A stretch of DNA of 64,000 bases from Brooklawnia sp963780175 (GCA_963780175.1 CAWAAT010000003.1:1-64000), one strand, 5' to 3'; shown: positions 8,342 to 17,344, numbered from the stretch's first letter. A program made the numbers and translations. The notes: generated by a model not told the origin, from the letters alone.

Positions 8342-8581
8342 ATGAGTCAGGTCAAGCTGAGCGTGAGCCTTTCCGAGAGCGAGGTCGCAGCCCTGGACAA
8401 GTTCGCCCACGCTGCCGGTCTGAAGTCCCGATCCGCGGCCATCCAGCAGGCCATCAGGCTGCTCGGTGACGCCGAACTCGCGTCCGCCTATGCGGCAGCC
8501 TGGCAGGAGTGGGAAGACTCGGGTGACGCCGACGCGTGGGAGTCCGCCACAGCCGAGGGGATGGCTGATGCTCCGCGGTGA
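8342..8581 (+). CDS. Ribbon-helix-helix antitoxin
   Basis: 79 residues. The N-terminal part VKLSVSLSESEVAALDKFAH is a ribbon-helix-helix DNA-binding unit (CopG/MazE9-like). The acidic C-terminal tail (EWEDSGDADAWESATAE) is the kind that wraps around and blocks a MazF-type toxin. It overlaps the toxin gene by 14 bp. It likely binds the inverted repeat at its own promoter. Confidence 0.85.
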   Translation: MSQVKLSVSLSESEVAALDKFAHAAGLKSRSAAIQQAIRLLGDAELASAYAAAWQEWEDSGDADAWESATAEGMADAPR

Positions 8582-8915
8582 GATCCGACTGGTCGATCTG
8601 GAACCCGCCCGCGCAGGAGAGGCCAACAAGCGTCGACCAGCAGTCATCGTGAGCAACGACAACGCCAACGCCACCGCGGCAAGGCTGGGACGTGGCGTCG
8701 TCACCTTGGTCCCCGTCACCAGCAACATCACGCGGGTCTTCCCCTTCCAGGTCCTCCTGCCCGCTGCCGAGACTGGCATCCCTGTGGATTCGAAAGCCCA
8801 AGCAGAGCAAGTTCGTTCGGTTTCGGTGGAACGCCTCGGTCCCGTCATTGGCCGCCTTCCCACCGCCCTGATGACCCAACTCGACGACGCCCTCCGCCTG
8901 CACCTCCACCTCTGA
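8568..8915 (+). CDS. MazF/PemK-family mRNA interferase toxin
   Basis: 115 residues. The start MLRGEIRLVDLEPARAGEAN, the RPAVIVSND strand and TLVPVTSN are the conserved SH3-like barrel elements of MazF toxins. The catalytic Arg and Thr positions (KRRPAV, VTSN) are present. ATG 8568 lies within the end of the antitoxin gene. The protein should cleave mRNA at a short motif; the target sequence cannot be predicted. Confidence 0.9.
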   Translation: MLRGEIRLVDLEPARAGEANKRRPAVIVSNDNANATAARLGRGVVTLVPVTSNITRVFPFQVLLPAAETGIPVDSKAQAEQVRSVSVERLGPVIGRLPTALMTQLDDALRLHLHL

Positions 8916-8928
8916 GCCTGGGCGCGAG

Positions 8929-10956
8929 TCAGGCTTGAGGCGAATCCTTGTCCTCGAGAGCGGAATCAGGGTCGGCAGCGGAGGCCGCCTCCGCTTCGGT
9001 GTCGGCTACGAGCGAGGCCGCCTCGGGGGCGGGCTCTGGCTCCTCGGCCGCGTGTCCCTCCGCCACACCGCTCATGGCGGCCCGGCGCTGCGCGACCTTC
9101 TCCACCAGGACGTCCTTCTCGGTGCGGACGAACTCAGCCAGGTGCTCGCCCTCGCTTCGGACCCTGTCGACGATCTCGCCACTGCGAACCTTCTCGGCGA
9201 AATCCGCACCGTCCTCGCGTAGCTTCTCGGCGAACTCGCCACTGCGAACCTTCTCGGCGAATTCGGTACCGTCCGCCCGCAGCCGTTGGACGGCGTCGCG
9301 CACCTCACGGCGGAGCACCTTGCCCATGGCGTTTCGCGGTAGTTCGGGAACCACGAACACCTTGCGCGGCACCTTGTAGGCGGTGAGCCGTTCCTTGATC
9401 CTCGCGCGCAACTCGTCCACGTCCACGGTGTAGCCCTCGGCCAGCACCACCGCAGCGACCACCTCCTCGGCGCCCAGTTCGTTCACCAGCCCGACGACGG
9501 CGGCGTCCCGGATTCCGACTTCGCCGCTCAGCGCCTCCTCCACCTCCGACGGGTAGACGTTGAACCCGCCGGTGATGACCATCTCCTTGATCCGGTCCAC
9601 GATGCGCAGGAAGCCGTTCTCGTCCGGTTCGGCGATGTCCCCGGTACGGAACCAGCCGTTCCAGAAGGCGTTCGCGGTTTCCTCAGGGCGGTTGCGGTAC
9701 CCGGAGAACACCTGCGGGCCCTTGACCAGGATCTCGCCGCGCTCGCCGTCGGGCACCTCGCGGGAGGGATCCTCCGGGTCGGAGATCCGCATCTGGGTGT
9801 CGGGGAAGGGGACGCCCACGTGGCGGGCCTTCCGCGTCTGGTTGACAGGGTTTCCGGCGATCACAGGACCGGTCTCGGACAGGCCGTAGCCCTCGATGAG
9901 CAGGCCTCCCGTCGCGGACTCCCACTTCTCGATCAGCTCTGCCGGCAGCGGCATCGCGCCGCTGATGCCCACCCGCGAGCCGCGGATGGACACGCCGTGC
10001 TCCTTCGCGGCGTCCGCCACCTTCTCGAACACCGGGGGCACGGCGATGACGATCGTGGGAACACGCCGCTTGTAGGCGTCGAGGATCAGCGACGTCTCCG
10101 GCTTCGGCAGCAGGTGGATCATCGCGCCGATCCGCAGCGGCAGGTTCATCGACAGCGAGCACCCGAAGATGTGGAACAGCGGAAGGCAGGCCAGGAAAAC
10201 CTCCTTGCCCAGCTCCATGTCATACACCCACGCGGTGGACTGCACCGCGTTCGCCGTCAGGCTGCGATGGGTGATCAGGACGCCCTTGGCTACCCCGGTC
10301 GTGCCGGAGGTGTAAAGGATGAGGGCGACGTCGTCGTTCGCCGGACGCACCGACGGCGCCGGGGCCGTGGCGGGCTTGAGCATCGCCGACCACGGCGTGG
10401 TGCCGGGGGCGGGCTTGGACAGAGCGGCGCGGGACTCGCGTGCCTTGGCGATGGGCATCTTGAGCAGCAACCGCTTGGCCAGGGGCATCGCGTCGATCAT
10501 GTTGATCGAGATGATGTGGCTGGGCCGGACCTCTGTCGGGAGTTTCTGCACGAGGTTGGCGGCTGCGTCCCAGACGATGGCCACGTCCGCGCGGTGGTCC
10601 TCGAACATCGGGGTCAGCTCAAAAACCGTGGCCAGCGGGTTGTGTTCCACCACGGTGCCGCCGGCCAGCAGGACGGCGTAGAAGGCGATCACGTGCTGTG
10701 GGCACGTGGGCATGAGCAGCGCCACCTGCTTGCCGGGGCCCACTCCCCGCTCGGCGAGGTTGCCGGCTACCGTGTAGGTGGCTTCGCGCAGGCTCGCGTA
10801 GCTGGTCTGCTGGCCGAAGAAGTCGAGCGCGGGCAGGTTGGCGTACTCCTTGGTGAATCGGTCGAACTCATCGACCAATGTTCCTGTCGGGTACTCGAGG
10901 TGGTGCGGCACCTGCTTCGGGATCGCGGCGGCCCAAAGGGCTTGGAGTGACTGCAT
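8929..10956 (-). CDS. Long-chain fatty-acid-CoA ligase with C-terminal helical repeat tail
   Basis: 675 residues. The AMP-binding core (about 30-550) has the P-loop motif LYTSGTTGVAKGV, the adenine motif EGYGLSETGP, GWFRTGDIAEPDENGFLRI and the C-terminal Lys in NAMGKVLRREV. It should activate long-chain fatty acids to acyl-CoA. Normal homologues end near residue 560. Here a further ~115 residues form charged 20-residue repeats around FAEKVRSGE and then an Ala/Glu-rich tail. In the DNA a 27-bp identical repeat recurs exactly 60 bp apart (9175-9201 and 9235-9261). It stands alone in its orientation. Confidence 0.93.
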   Translation of the reverse strand: MQSLQALWAAAIPKQVPHHLEYPTGTLVDEFDRFTKEYANLPALDFFGQQTSYASLREATYTVAGNLAERGVGPGKQVALLMPTCPQHVIAFYAVLLAGGTVVEHNPLATVFELTPMFEDHRADVAIVWDAAANLVQKLPTEVRPSHIISINMIDAMPLAKRLLLKMPIAKARESRAALSKPAPGTTPWSAMLKPATAPAPSVRPANDDVALILYTSGTTGVAKGVLITHRSLTANAVQSTAWVYDMELGKEVFLACLPLFHIFGCSLSMNLPLRIGAMIHLLPKPETSLILDAYKRRVPTIVIAVPPVFEKVADAAKEHGVSIRGSRVGISGAMPLPAELIEKWESATGGLLIEGYGLSETGPVIAGNPVNQTRKARHVGVPFPDTQMRISDPEDPSREVPDGERGEILVKGPQVFSGYRNRPEETANAFWNGWFRTGDIAEPDENGFLRIVDRIKEMVITGGFNVYPSEVEEALSGEVGIRDAAVVGLVNELGAEEVVAAVVLAEGYTVDVDELRARIKERLTAYKVPRKVFVVPELPRNAMGKVLRREVRDAVQRLRADGTEFAEKVRSGEFAEKLREDGADFAEKVRSGEIVDRVRSEGEHLAEFVRTEKDVLVEKVAQRRAAMSGVAEGHAAEEPEPAPEAASLVADTEAEAASAADPDSALEDKDSPQA
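9175..9261. repeat. 60-bp tandem repeat in the acyl-CoA ligase tail
   Basis: A 27-bp block beginning CTCGCCACTGCGAACC occurs at 9175-9201 and again at 9235-9261, a period of exactly 60 bp (20 codons). It encodes the repeated unit FAEKVRSGE and signals recent internal duplication. Confidence 0.85.
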
Positions 10957-11030
10957 GTCGTACCTCTTCGGGCTGCAGGGAACGGATCAGTCTAGGTTAC
11001 GGCAGCGTAAGTTGGTTGGAGCGCGATTGG

Positions 11031-11198
11031 GTGGTTGACGACAACATTGCGTTTCTGCTGGCCGCAATCTTGGTGGTGGCCGGGATCGGGCTCATGACCG
11101 GACTCGAACAGGTGTCGGTCGCGGCGATGGTGGTGCTGGTGGTCGCGTCGATCTCCTTCACCGTGTACGCCAACACCGGAGGCCGCTACCTGAAGTAG
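11031..11198 (+). CDS. Small two-helix membrane protein
   Basis: 55 residues from GTG 11031, preceded by GGAG at 11018. Two hydrophobic helices (about 6-23 and 28-46) end in a short tail NTGGRYLK. It is divergent from the acyl-CoA ligase and convergent with the YwaF-like gene. Too small for family assignment, but the ribosome site, the hydrophobic pattern and the frame support a real gene. Confidence 0.6.
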   Translation: MVDDNIAFLLAAILVVAGIGLMTGLEQVSVAAMVVLVVASISFTVYANTGGRYLK

Positions 11199-11208
11199 CC
11201 GCGAGGGC

Positions 11209-12012
11209 TCACCGCAGCGTCCGCACTGCGGGCACTCCCGGGGAGCGGCGGGCGCGCACCTCCCACGGCAGATACATCACCGTCCACAGGATCGCGAGCA
11301 GGACGATCAGGACGGGCACGTACAGAGGGCCGGCGAACGCCTGGATGCCCTCGAGCGGGGAACCTGGCGCTGCGACATTGAGGAACCAGAAGTTCGTGTG
11401 CCACGCCTGGTTGGCGAGGTAGGCGATGGCCGCGAACACCACCACCATGAAGGCCACCCGCGGCAGGTTGCGGAGGTCGGGGACCAGGTCTCCGGCCACC
11501 AGCAGCATCAGCACGTAGCCGAAGATCAGGGCGTGGATCGTGAAGCTCTGCCAGGTGAAGATGTTGAGGATGGGTCGGTTGGCCCAGTCGGGGAACAGGT
11601 CAGCTGCCAAGGCACCCCAGCCGCCCATCGCGTAGAGAAAGTTGCCTGTCCAACGATTGGGTCTTAGCGCATCGATGAAGGTGGCGAAGGTGGAGATACC
11701 GCAGACGTGCAACGGCAGGATCTCTGGCGAGCGCGTTCCCGTCACCATGTAGGCCAACTGCCGCAGGACCTCAAGCAGCAGGACCGACCAGCCAACTATC
11801 AGTCGCAGTCGCCGACGACTGCCAGGGTCCGCCCTGCGGTAGCCCAGGATTAGGGCTGCGATACCGATGGCGAGCACGGCGAGCACACCGAGGTGGATCG
11901 GCGAGAAGACTCCGAAGCCGGTGCCCTCGGGGGTCGACTGGTTCTGCGGGACGAGGAAGTAGTCCCAGCTCCAGGTCAGCCCACCCACCAGGACGCCCCT
12001 CGCTGTATCCAC
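11209..12012 (-). CDS. YwaF/TIGR02206-family integral membrane protein
   Basis: 267 residues with about seven hydrophobic segments. Conserved points of the TIGR02206 (YwaF, TMEM164-related) family are visible: FSPIHLGVLAVLAIG, LPLHVCGISTFATF, a Trp/His-rich middle (FTWQSFTIHALIFGYVLML) and NFWFLNVAAPGSPLE. The His residues in helices three and five are typical. Function in bacteria is not established. It ends 10 bp from the small membrane protein on the other strand. Confidence 0.85.
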   Translation of the reverse strand: MDTARGVLVGGLTWSWDYFLVPQNQSTPEGTGFGVFSPIHLGVLAVLAIGIAALILGYRRADPGSRRRLRLIVGWSVLLLEVLRQLAYMVTGTRSPEILPLHVCGISTFATFIDALRPNRWTGNFLYAMGGWGALAADLFPDWANRPILNIFTWQSFTIHALIFGYVLMLLVAGDLVPDLRNLPRVAFMVVVFAAIAYLANQAWHTNFWFLNVAAPGSPLEGIQAFAGPLYVPVLIVLLAILWTVMYLPWEVRARRSPGVPAVRTLR

Positions 12013-12125
12013 ACAGGTCTTGGCACGCGCCCATTATTCCGCGGGGACGGGGTGGCCACCGCAATACGCCGAAGAGCGGTCTTGCAGCTCGAAAAGGGCG
12101 GCGGTATCCCGTAGGGGGCTCGGGC

Positions 12126-12140
12126 TATGGTGGGCCCGTG
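12126..12140 (+). promoter_or_regulatory. Leaderless start of the HAD phosphatase gene
   Basis: TATGGT (12126-12131), six bases (GGGCCC), then GTG 12138. A -10 box at this distance places the transcription start on the first base of the start codon. No ribosome-binding site is present. Confidence 0.55.
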
Positions 12141-12989
12141 GAGCTACCCGTCATCGACCCGCCGCCCGACATCCGGCTGATCGCCGCCGATATGGACGGC
12201 ACCCTGCTCGACGACGACAAGGAACTCCACGACCACTTCTGGCCGATGGTCGACGCCCTCTTCGAGCGCGGCATCGTTTTCGCCCCCGCCAGCGGCCGGC
12301 AGTACCACACGCTGTACCAACGCTTCGGCGATGTCGCCGACGAACTCGTCTACATTGCCGAAAACGGCGCCTACCTCGTGCGCGGGCGCGAAGAGGTCGC
12401 GTCCGATGTCCTCGACGACGACGTGGTTCAGCGGCTCGTCGTCGCCGTGCGCGCGTTGACGGACGCCGGATGCGACCTCGGCGTCGTCGTGTGCGGGAAA
12501 CTGTCCGCCTACATCGAACGAACCGACTCCGCCTTCCTGGCCGAGACCGACGAGTACTACGCGTCATTGGCCGTCGTGGACGACCTGCTCCACCGCCCGC
12601 AGGACGCGATCATGAAGGTCGCCGTGTACGACTTCGGCCCCGCCGAGCAAGTCACCTGGCCGGCCCTGTCAGTGTTCGCCGACGAGGTCCAGGTCGTCCT
12701 GTCCGGCGAGCACTGGGTCGACGTGCAGAACCTCGGCACGAACAAGGGCGCGGCACTTCGCCGCGTCCAGGAGGCGCTCGGCATCACACCCGCCCAGACG
12801 ATGGTGTTCGGGGACTTCCTCAACGATCTCGAGATGATGGACGCCGCTGAGTACTCCTTCGCCATGGACAACGCCCACCCACTGTTGCTGGAACGCGCCC
12901 GCTACGTGGCCCCACCGAACACCGAGAACGGGGTCGTGCGCGCGATCTCCGCGGTACTCGGATTCCCGTGGACCGGGACGCCTGACTGA
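12138..12989 (+). CDS. Cof-type HAD-IIB phosphatase
   Basis: 283 residues. HAD motif I is AADMDGTLL near residue 15 (nucleophile Asp and acid/base Asp). Motif II Ser/Thr lies in APASGRQY. The late Lys (NLGTNKGAAL) precedes motif IV GDFLNDLEMMDAA. The large insertion between motifs II and III is the C2B cap of the Cof/YidA group, which hydrolyses sugar phosphates and similar metabolites. The substrate cannot be told from sequence. Single gene with a leaderless start. Confidence 0.92.
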   Translation: MELPVIDPPPDIRLIAADMDGTLLDDDKELHDHFWPMVDALFERGIVFAPASGRQYHTLYQRFGDVADELVYIAENGAYLVRGREEVASDVLDDDVVQRLVVAVRALTDAGCDLGVVVCGKLSAYIERTDSAFLAETDEYYASLAVVDDLLHRPQDAIMKVAVYDFGPAEQVTWPALSVFADEVQVVLSGEHWVDVQNLGTNKGAALRRVQEALGITPAQTMVFGDFLNDLEMMDAAEYSFAMDNAHPLLLERARYVAPPNTENGVVRAISAVLGFPWTGTPD

Positions 12990-13043
12990 GCAGACGCCGG
13001 CGGCGTCGGCCCCGAATGGGACGATGATCCTGCCCGCGGCAGT

Positions 13044-13304
13044 TCAGGATGTTGGGTTGCGGTCTTCTGCCCGGGGCTCAGGTGTCTCGACGTTGGCGAC
13101 CTCGTCGATCCAGTCGATCGCTTCGTCCGACAGGAAGAACCCGGTCGCGTCGCGCTGGCCAACCCACCAGGCGTCAGTCTTGATGTCGCCGCCTGCTCGG
13201 GCGATCTCCACAACAAGCTCGGGGGGCACCACGTCACCGTTGTTGTCGATCAGATATTCCCGGGACTGCTGCCGCAGCTTCGGCCACCACGCTTCGATGC
13301 TCAT
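13044..13304 (-). CDS. Small uncharacterised protein, acidic C-terminus
   Basis: 86 residues from ATG 13304 (MSIEAWWPKLRQQSREYLID). The pattern of Trp-rich start and an all-helical body ending DEAIDWIDEV resembles short immunity-like or hypothetical proteins of actinobacteria, but I do not recognise the family. No neighbour suggests a role. Confidence 0.6.
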   Translation of the reverse strand: MSIEAWWPKLRQQSREYLIDNNGDVVPPELVVEIARAGGDIKTDAWWVGQRDATGFFLSDEAIDWIDEVANVETPEPRAEDRNPTS

Positions 13305-13398
13305 GTCCGCATTGTCAACCGATCCGATGCGGGGCACCAAACGCGGCTACTGGCTTCATTGACTGGGAACGCCTTGTCTGGCGGGGTTGAATGGCCCC

Positions 13399-14019
13399 AT
13401 GAGGATCACGGTTGTCGGCGGCAACACGGGGACGGGCGCGCAGGTCGTCCGGATCGCAGCCCAGGAGGGCCATCAGGTCACGTGCCTGTCCCGAGGCGGT
13501 GCCACATCACTTCCCGAGGGCGTTCGGGACATCAGGGGGGATGCCCTGCAGGCCGAGGTGGCCCGGACGGCCGTTGCCGGGGCCGACGCGGTGGTCGTCA
13601 CCGTCGGCGGGGCGAGTGGGTCGGACCGGCATCGCGCTCAGGTCACCCGCAGCGTCATCGCGGCCATGCGGGACGCCGGGGTCCGGCGTCTGATCGTCCA
13701 CTCCTCACTGGGGGTGGGTGACTCGATGGAGTTGATGCCTGCTCCCGCGCGCTTGTTCGCCCGCACCGTGCTGGGCAAGGCGCTGGCGGACCATGCCGAG
13801 CAGGAGGCAGCCGTGGCTGCCTCGGGGCTTGACTGGACGGTGGTGCGTCCCGGCGGGCTTTCCGACGGCCCTGCCACGGGCGCCTACGTTGTGCAGGAGA
13901 CGGCCGAGCGCCGTCCGATGAAGGCCATGATCACTCGCGCCGACGTCGCTACCCACATCGTCGGTATCCTCGATGACCCGGCCACATTCGGTCGCTCACT
14001 GGCCATGGGGACGCCCTGA
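13399..14019 (+). CDS. NAD(P)-binding SDR-like oxidoreductase (NmrA/BVR-B type)
   Basis: 206 residues. The N-terminal Rossmann motif is TVVGGNTGTGAQVV. DAVVVTVGG, a VRRLIVHSSLGVG segment and the DWTVVRPGGLSDGP stretch match atypical short-chain dehydrogenases of the NmrA/biliverdin-reductase-B group. There is no Tyr-x3-Lys. These proteins reduce flavins or sense NADP. A TTGAAT box six bases before ATG 13399 suggests a leaderless start. Confidence 0.88.
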   Translation: MRITVVGGNTGTGAQVVRIAAQEGHQVTCLSRGGATSLPEGVRDIRGDALQAEVARTAVAGADAVVVTVGGASGSDRHRAQVTRSVIAAMRDAGVRRLIVHSSLGVGDSMELMPAPARLFARTVLGKALADHAEQEAAVAASGLDWTVVRPGGLSDGPATGAYVVQETAERRPMKAMITRADVATHIVGILDDPATFGRSLAMGTP

Positions 14020-14071
14020 CCTGGTCCGACGAGCTTGGCTTCACGTGCCTGAGCCGACCAGGCGGCGGGCA

Positions 14072-14245
14072 TCAGCCCAGGTTGTTCACGAAGTCGACGG
14101 TGGCGCGGGAGACCTCGGCCCGGGGCTTGGTCGTGGCTGATCGTGGGTGTGCCGTCGCCCGGCTGGGCTCCGTTGTCGCCGAAGAAGGAGTGGACGGCGC
14201 CGTCGATCGACGTGAGCGTCGCGCTGGCGGGCATCTGCCTGCATC
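14072..14245 (-). pseudogene. C-terminal stub of an alpha/beta-hydrolase
   Basis: In two adjacent minus frames the sequence reads ASATLTSIDGAVHSFFGDNG, then PGDGTPTISHDQA, then AEVSRATVDFVNNLG and a stop. This is the end of an alpha/beta-hydrolase family 5 protein, with the catalytic His in AVHSFFGD. A frameshift separates the halves near 14115, and nothing of the nucleophile elbow is found upstream. Confidence 0.55.
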
Positions 14246-14354
14246 GCCGCCACGGTGACAAGACGGCTGATCTGGCCAAGCCCGTTGTGCTGATGGACGA
14301 GTGACCCGACGAACCTGAACCTTGCGCCGGGCAGTCGTCCGGCGCAAGGTTCGC

Positions 14355-14636
14355 TCAGGGGGTGATGGTGACTCCGCGCCAGAAGGCGACGCGTCCGGCG
14401 ATCTGGCTGGCCGCGGGCTTGGGCTGGGGGTAGTACCAGGCGGCGTCCCTGTTGAGCTGCCCACCAGCTTCGATCGAGTAGTAGGACGCCTGCCCCTTCC
14501 AGGGACACGTGGTGTGCGTGGGTGACGCCTTGATCGCGTCGGGGTTGACGGATTCGGCCGGGAAGTAGTGGTTGCCTTCGACGACGATGGTGTCGTCACT
14601 CTCGGCGATGACGGTTCCGTTCCAGATGGCGCGCAT
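14355..14636 (-). CDS. DUF427-family protein
   Basis: 93 residues. RAIWNGTVIAESDDTIVVEG, an NHYFPAESV segment and TTCPWKGQASYYSI are the hallmark elements of the DUF427 fold, a small beta-barrel of unknown activity common in actinobacteria. ATG 14636 is preceded by GAAGGAGT. Monocistronic. Confidence 0.9.
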   Translation of the reverse strand: MRAIWNGTVIAESDDTIVVEGNHYFPAESVNPDAIKASPTHTTCPWKGQASYYSIEAGGQLNRDAAWYYPQPKPAASQIAGRVAFWRGVTITP

Positions 14637-14651
14637 CTCAGACTCCTTCAG

Positions 14652-14765
14652 GTGTGTATACCGCTGAAACCCACGAGGAGCGCTTCACATTCCCCGCGGA
14701 CCAAGGCGTCAGAGGTGGCCTTGGTGCGGGCCGTCTCGCTGCTGTTGGACGGCAAGGCTGTCTAG
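14652..14765 (+). pseudogene. Unrecognised C-terminal gene fragment
   Basis: Two plus frames joined by one shift near 14705 read YTAETHEERFTFPADQ and then SEVALVRAVSLLLDGKAV before TAG. The composition looks like real coding sequence, but no start or family can be named. It is in an otherwise gene-free 250 bp between DUF427 and the lipoprotein pseudogene. Confidence 0.3.
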
Positions 14766-14887
14766 CGAGTGCGCGCCGAACAAGGGAGTTCTCTCGACGG
14801 TCGATGAGTCTGGTGAGGTGTGTCCAGCCGTGGCCCTGATCGCTGAAAGTGTTCGGCAGCCGAAAGCGCGGAGAGGAAAAGTGCCTG

Positions 14888-16121
14888 ATGTTGAGCAACA
14901 GAAGAACCCGCGTATGTGTGTTTCTGGGACTCATCATGGTCGGTGTCACGGGTTGCTCGGCCGGTACGTCGGCACCCGAGCAGTCGGAGCCGGTGCCGAT
15001 CACGACGCCAGCCGCCACATCGCCACGATCTCCCTCGGCCTCTGCGGTCGTCATCACCACAGGCAGTCTGCATGGGGTCTCTGCCGGCCTCCAGATGGGC
15101 GCCCGCTCGGTCGTGTTGGGTGGTACGCAACCGAAGAAGCTCTTCGTCCCCGGCGCTTCAGAACCACGGTTGATTTCGTGCGCAGATGAGGTCAGCACGG
15201 GCGAAACGCGGTTGAGCGAAGGACATATCACGGTGCAACTCACGGACAAATCGCCGTGGGCCGCCGCCGCCGCTTGTCCGATGAAAGTCGCAGGATCCGG
15301 ACTTTCCGCCGCCACGAACGTTGCCCGCATTCTCCTCTTCGGCGACGATGGCGCACTCGTCCAGTCGTTCGACGCCGAGGAGCCCGCGGACTCCCTGGAC
15401 AACGTGCTGCTGGTAGGAGACAACGTGATCTTGGCGATCATCGGCACCCAAACCATGAGTCTTAACGCCTTCTCGGGCGCATCGGGCGAGGCTGTCTGGC
15501 AGCGTGAATTTGACAAGCCGGAGGACGGCTGGGACGGGGTCATGAACCCTGCCTAAGGTTTCGTCAACCCAGATGGCCATTTGGTCGTGAGTAACAGTGC
15601 GGCGGTGATGGGCCTCGATCCAACCACTGGTGCGACCATCTGGGAGACGCCAGACCCTGATTCGGGCGTAGGAGCGAAACCAACCTATTCCACCGAGACG
15701 CACATCTTGGTCGGCAGAGTCCTCATGAGGCAATCGGACGGTGTGGTGGTGAGATCCGACCTACGCACCGCCGCGGTAGATCCGTCAACCAACACGGCGG
15801 CCCTGACGGCGGGTTTCAATGCCAGGTTCGAGATCATCGACCTCGATAGCGAGAAGACCCTCTACGCCCTCGGTGAAGACCAGGTTGGCGACATCGATGG
15901 GGTATACGTCCTTGGGGGCTTCGACGGGGTCTTCTACGTGTGGACCGGCGCCTCCGGCCTCAGAAGGGCGACCGCGGCTGCGAGCTCCTCGGGTTGTCCC
16001 CACCGTCCAAGGCGATGGCCTGTCCGATGCCACCAAAGGCTCAGGTCACAACGGCGACTCGCTCACTTCACCCAGCGCCGGGTCACCTCGAGCCCCCGGC
16101 GAACCGATGCTTGTGAAGTGA
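14888..16121 (+). pseudogene. Lipoprotein with beta-propeller-like repeats, in-frame stop and frameshift
   Basis: ATG 14888, behind GAGAGGAAAA, starts a lipoprotein signal (VCVFLGLIMVGVTGCSAG; Cys lipobox). The mature part has PQQ/YncE-like repeats (LNAFSGASGEAVWQREF; MGLDPTTGATIWETPD). A TAA at 15554-15556 interrupts the frame, yet the same frame continues with good propeller sequence. A further shift near 15960 is needed for the last ~50 residues (VVPTVQGDGLSDATKG). Either a recent pseudogene or two base errors. Expected location would be the outer face of the membrane. Confidence 0.7.
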
Positions 16122-16437
16122 CTCAACCTGACCGAGGCCTCGTCACCGACCACGGAGACCGGCAGGCCTTCCCAGGCACCGGTGTCACTGCGCTGGGTGA
16201 TGAAGAACAGCGAACGGGCGTGCTGGGTTGCGTCCCGTCCTCGAACGACAGATCGAACGTGGCCATGGTCTCGACACCGTTCAGCTCGCCAGGGAACAGG
16301 TCATCAGCGGGGACGATCTGAACCGTCGTCCGCAGGGCGGAACCGCACAATGGTCTCCACCCATAGGCCAGGACGGCCAACAGCACCACCAACGACAGCG
16401 CAGCCTGCAGCCCAAACCGCATACTCGAGGTGCCCAT
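16046..16437 (-). pseudogene. Secreted/anchored protein, frameshifted C-terminus
   Basis: From ATG 16437 a short basic start and one hydrophobic helix (LQAALSLVVLLAVLAYGW) precede an extracellular segment. Near 16225 the frame must shift for the sequence to continue sensibly as HARSLFFITQRSDTGAWEGL then PVSVVGDEASVRLSHF, ending at 16046. It overlaps the 3' end of the propeller lipoprotein pseudogene on the other strand. Family unknown; the shift may be a base error. Confidence 0.45.
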
Positions 16438-16471
16438 GATGCTCCGGTCCTCGACTCCGCCAGCGGGCGGT

Positions 16472-17344
16472 TCACGGGAACAGCCTAGTCAGCTGGGGCT
16501 GAACCGGCGCGCCCGCCCTGACGTTTGCAAGGACCTCGCGATAGCGAAGGGTCGCCAGCTTGCTGGGTGCGCCCTTGCGGCAGAACTCGAGCGTCGCCAA
16601 GCCGCGGTTGACCCGCTCGGGGACGATGTGGCCGTCCACGATCTTCGACTCCAGGACCGTGAGGGCTTCAGCGAACCGTGGATCGGCTGTGGCCCGGTCG
16701 TAGTGAGACAGGACGTGCACCCAGACGAACAGGTTGTAGTCGGCGAACGGGTAGCCGACCTGCAGGAACAGGCTGCCGATCCCGTAATGACACGGTCCCA
16801 AGGGAACTCTGCTCACCCAGTGCGCGAGCAGGAACTCGACCGCCCGATCCAGCGCGTGAGAATGGTTGGCCAGACCGCTGAACCGGAAGGCGTCCAGCAC
16901 AGTCAATGTGGGTCCCGGGTTGGAGAACTCGGTTTCGGGACCGCGTCCGTAACTGAACTTGTTGCAGCGCCAGCCGCCGTCCCCGAACTGTGTCGCCAGC
17001 AGGTGGTCGAAGGTCTTGGCCATCCGCGGGTCCGCGGCACAGCCCAGGTGGACGAGCGTGCTCGCCGCGTGCGCGGTCTGGCACGGGTAGATCGCCCCTG
17101 CGGGGGATAGCTTGAACCTCCCGTCCTCGCGCCAGGTGCTCCAGATCAACTCGATGGTGGCGGCCATCACCGGGTCGGCTGGATCGACGCCGAGTTCAAC
17201 GAGCAGGCGCGCCGCCCCCAGCGTCGAGAACGGGCCTCCCTTGGCCAACTTTCGGTCGCTCGTCGCCCAATAGTCGGCGCCATTGTCGTGGCGCCGGGCA
17301 AGGATCGCCTCCACGTCGGAACCAAACTCCGGCAGGACCACCAT
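16472..17344 (-). CDS. Alpha/alpha-toroid (squalene-cyclase/prenyltransferase-like) protein
   Basis: 290 residues of repeated helical hairpins with Trp/Gly-rich turns. FGDGGWRCNKFSYG is a QW-like motif, and SRVPLGPCHYGIGS and DGRFKLSPAGAIYPC sit at other hairpin ends. The fold is that of terpenoid cyclases and prenyltransferase alpha-toroids, but the catalytic DxDD of squalene cyclases is absent. It probably binds or processes a lipid or carbohydrate; no function is established. No linked genes. Confidence 0.7.
   Translation of the reverse strand: MVVLPEFGSDVEAILARRHDNGADYWATSDRKLAKGGPFSTLGAARLLVELGVDPADPVMAATIELIWSTWREDGRFKLSPAGAIYPCQTAHAASTLVHLGCAADPRMAKTFDHLLATQFGDGGWRCNKFSYGRGPETEFSNPGPTLTVLDAFRFSGLANHSHALDRAVEFLLAHWVSRVPLGPCHYGIGSLFLQVGYPFADYNLFVWVHVLSHYDRATADPRFAEALTVLESKIVDGHIVPERVNRGLATLEFCRKGAPSKLATLRYREVLANVRAGAPVQPQLTRLFP

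Noticed and set aside
9820..10950. 376-aa plus-strand frame
   Set aside because: Antisense shadow of the acyl-CoA ligase; no start site, low complexity.
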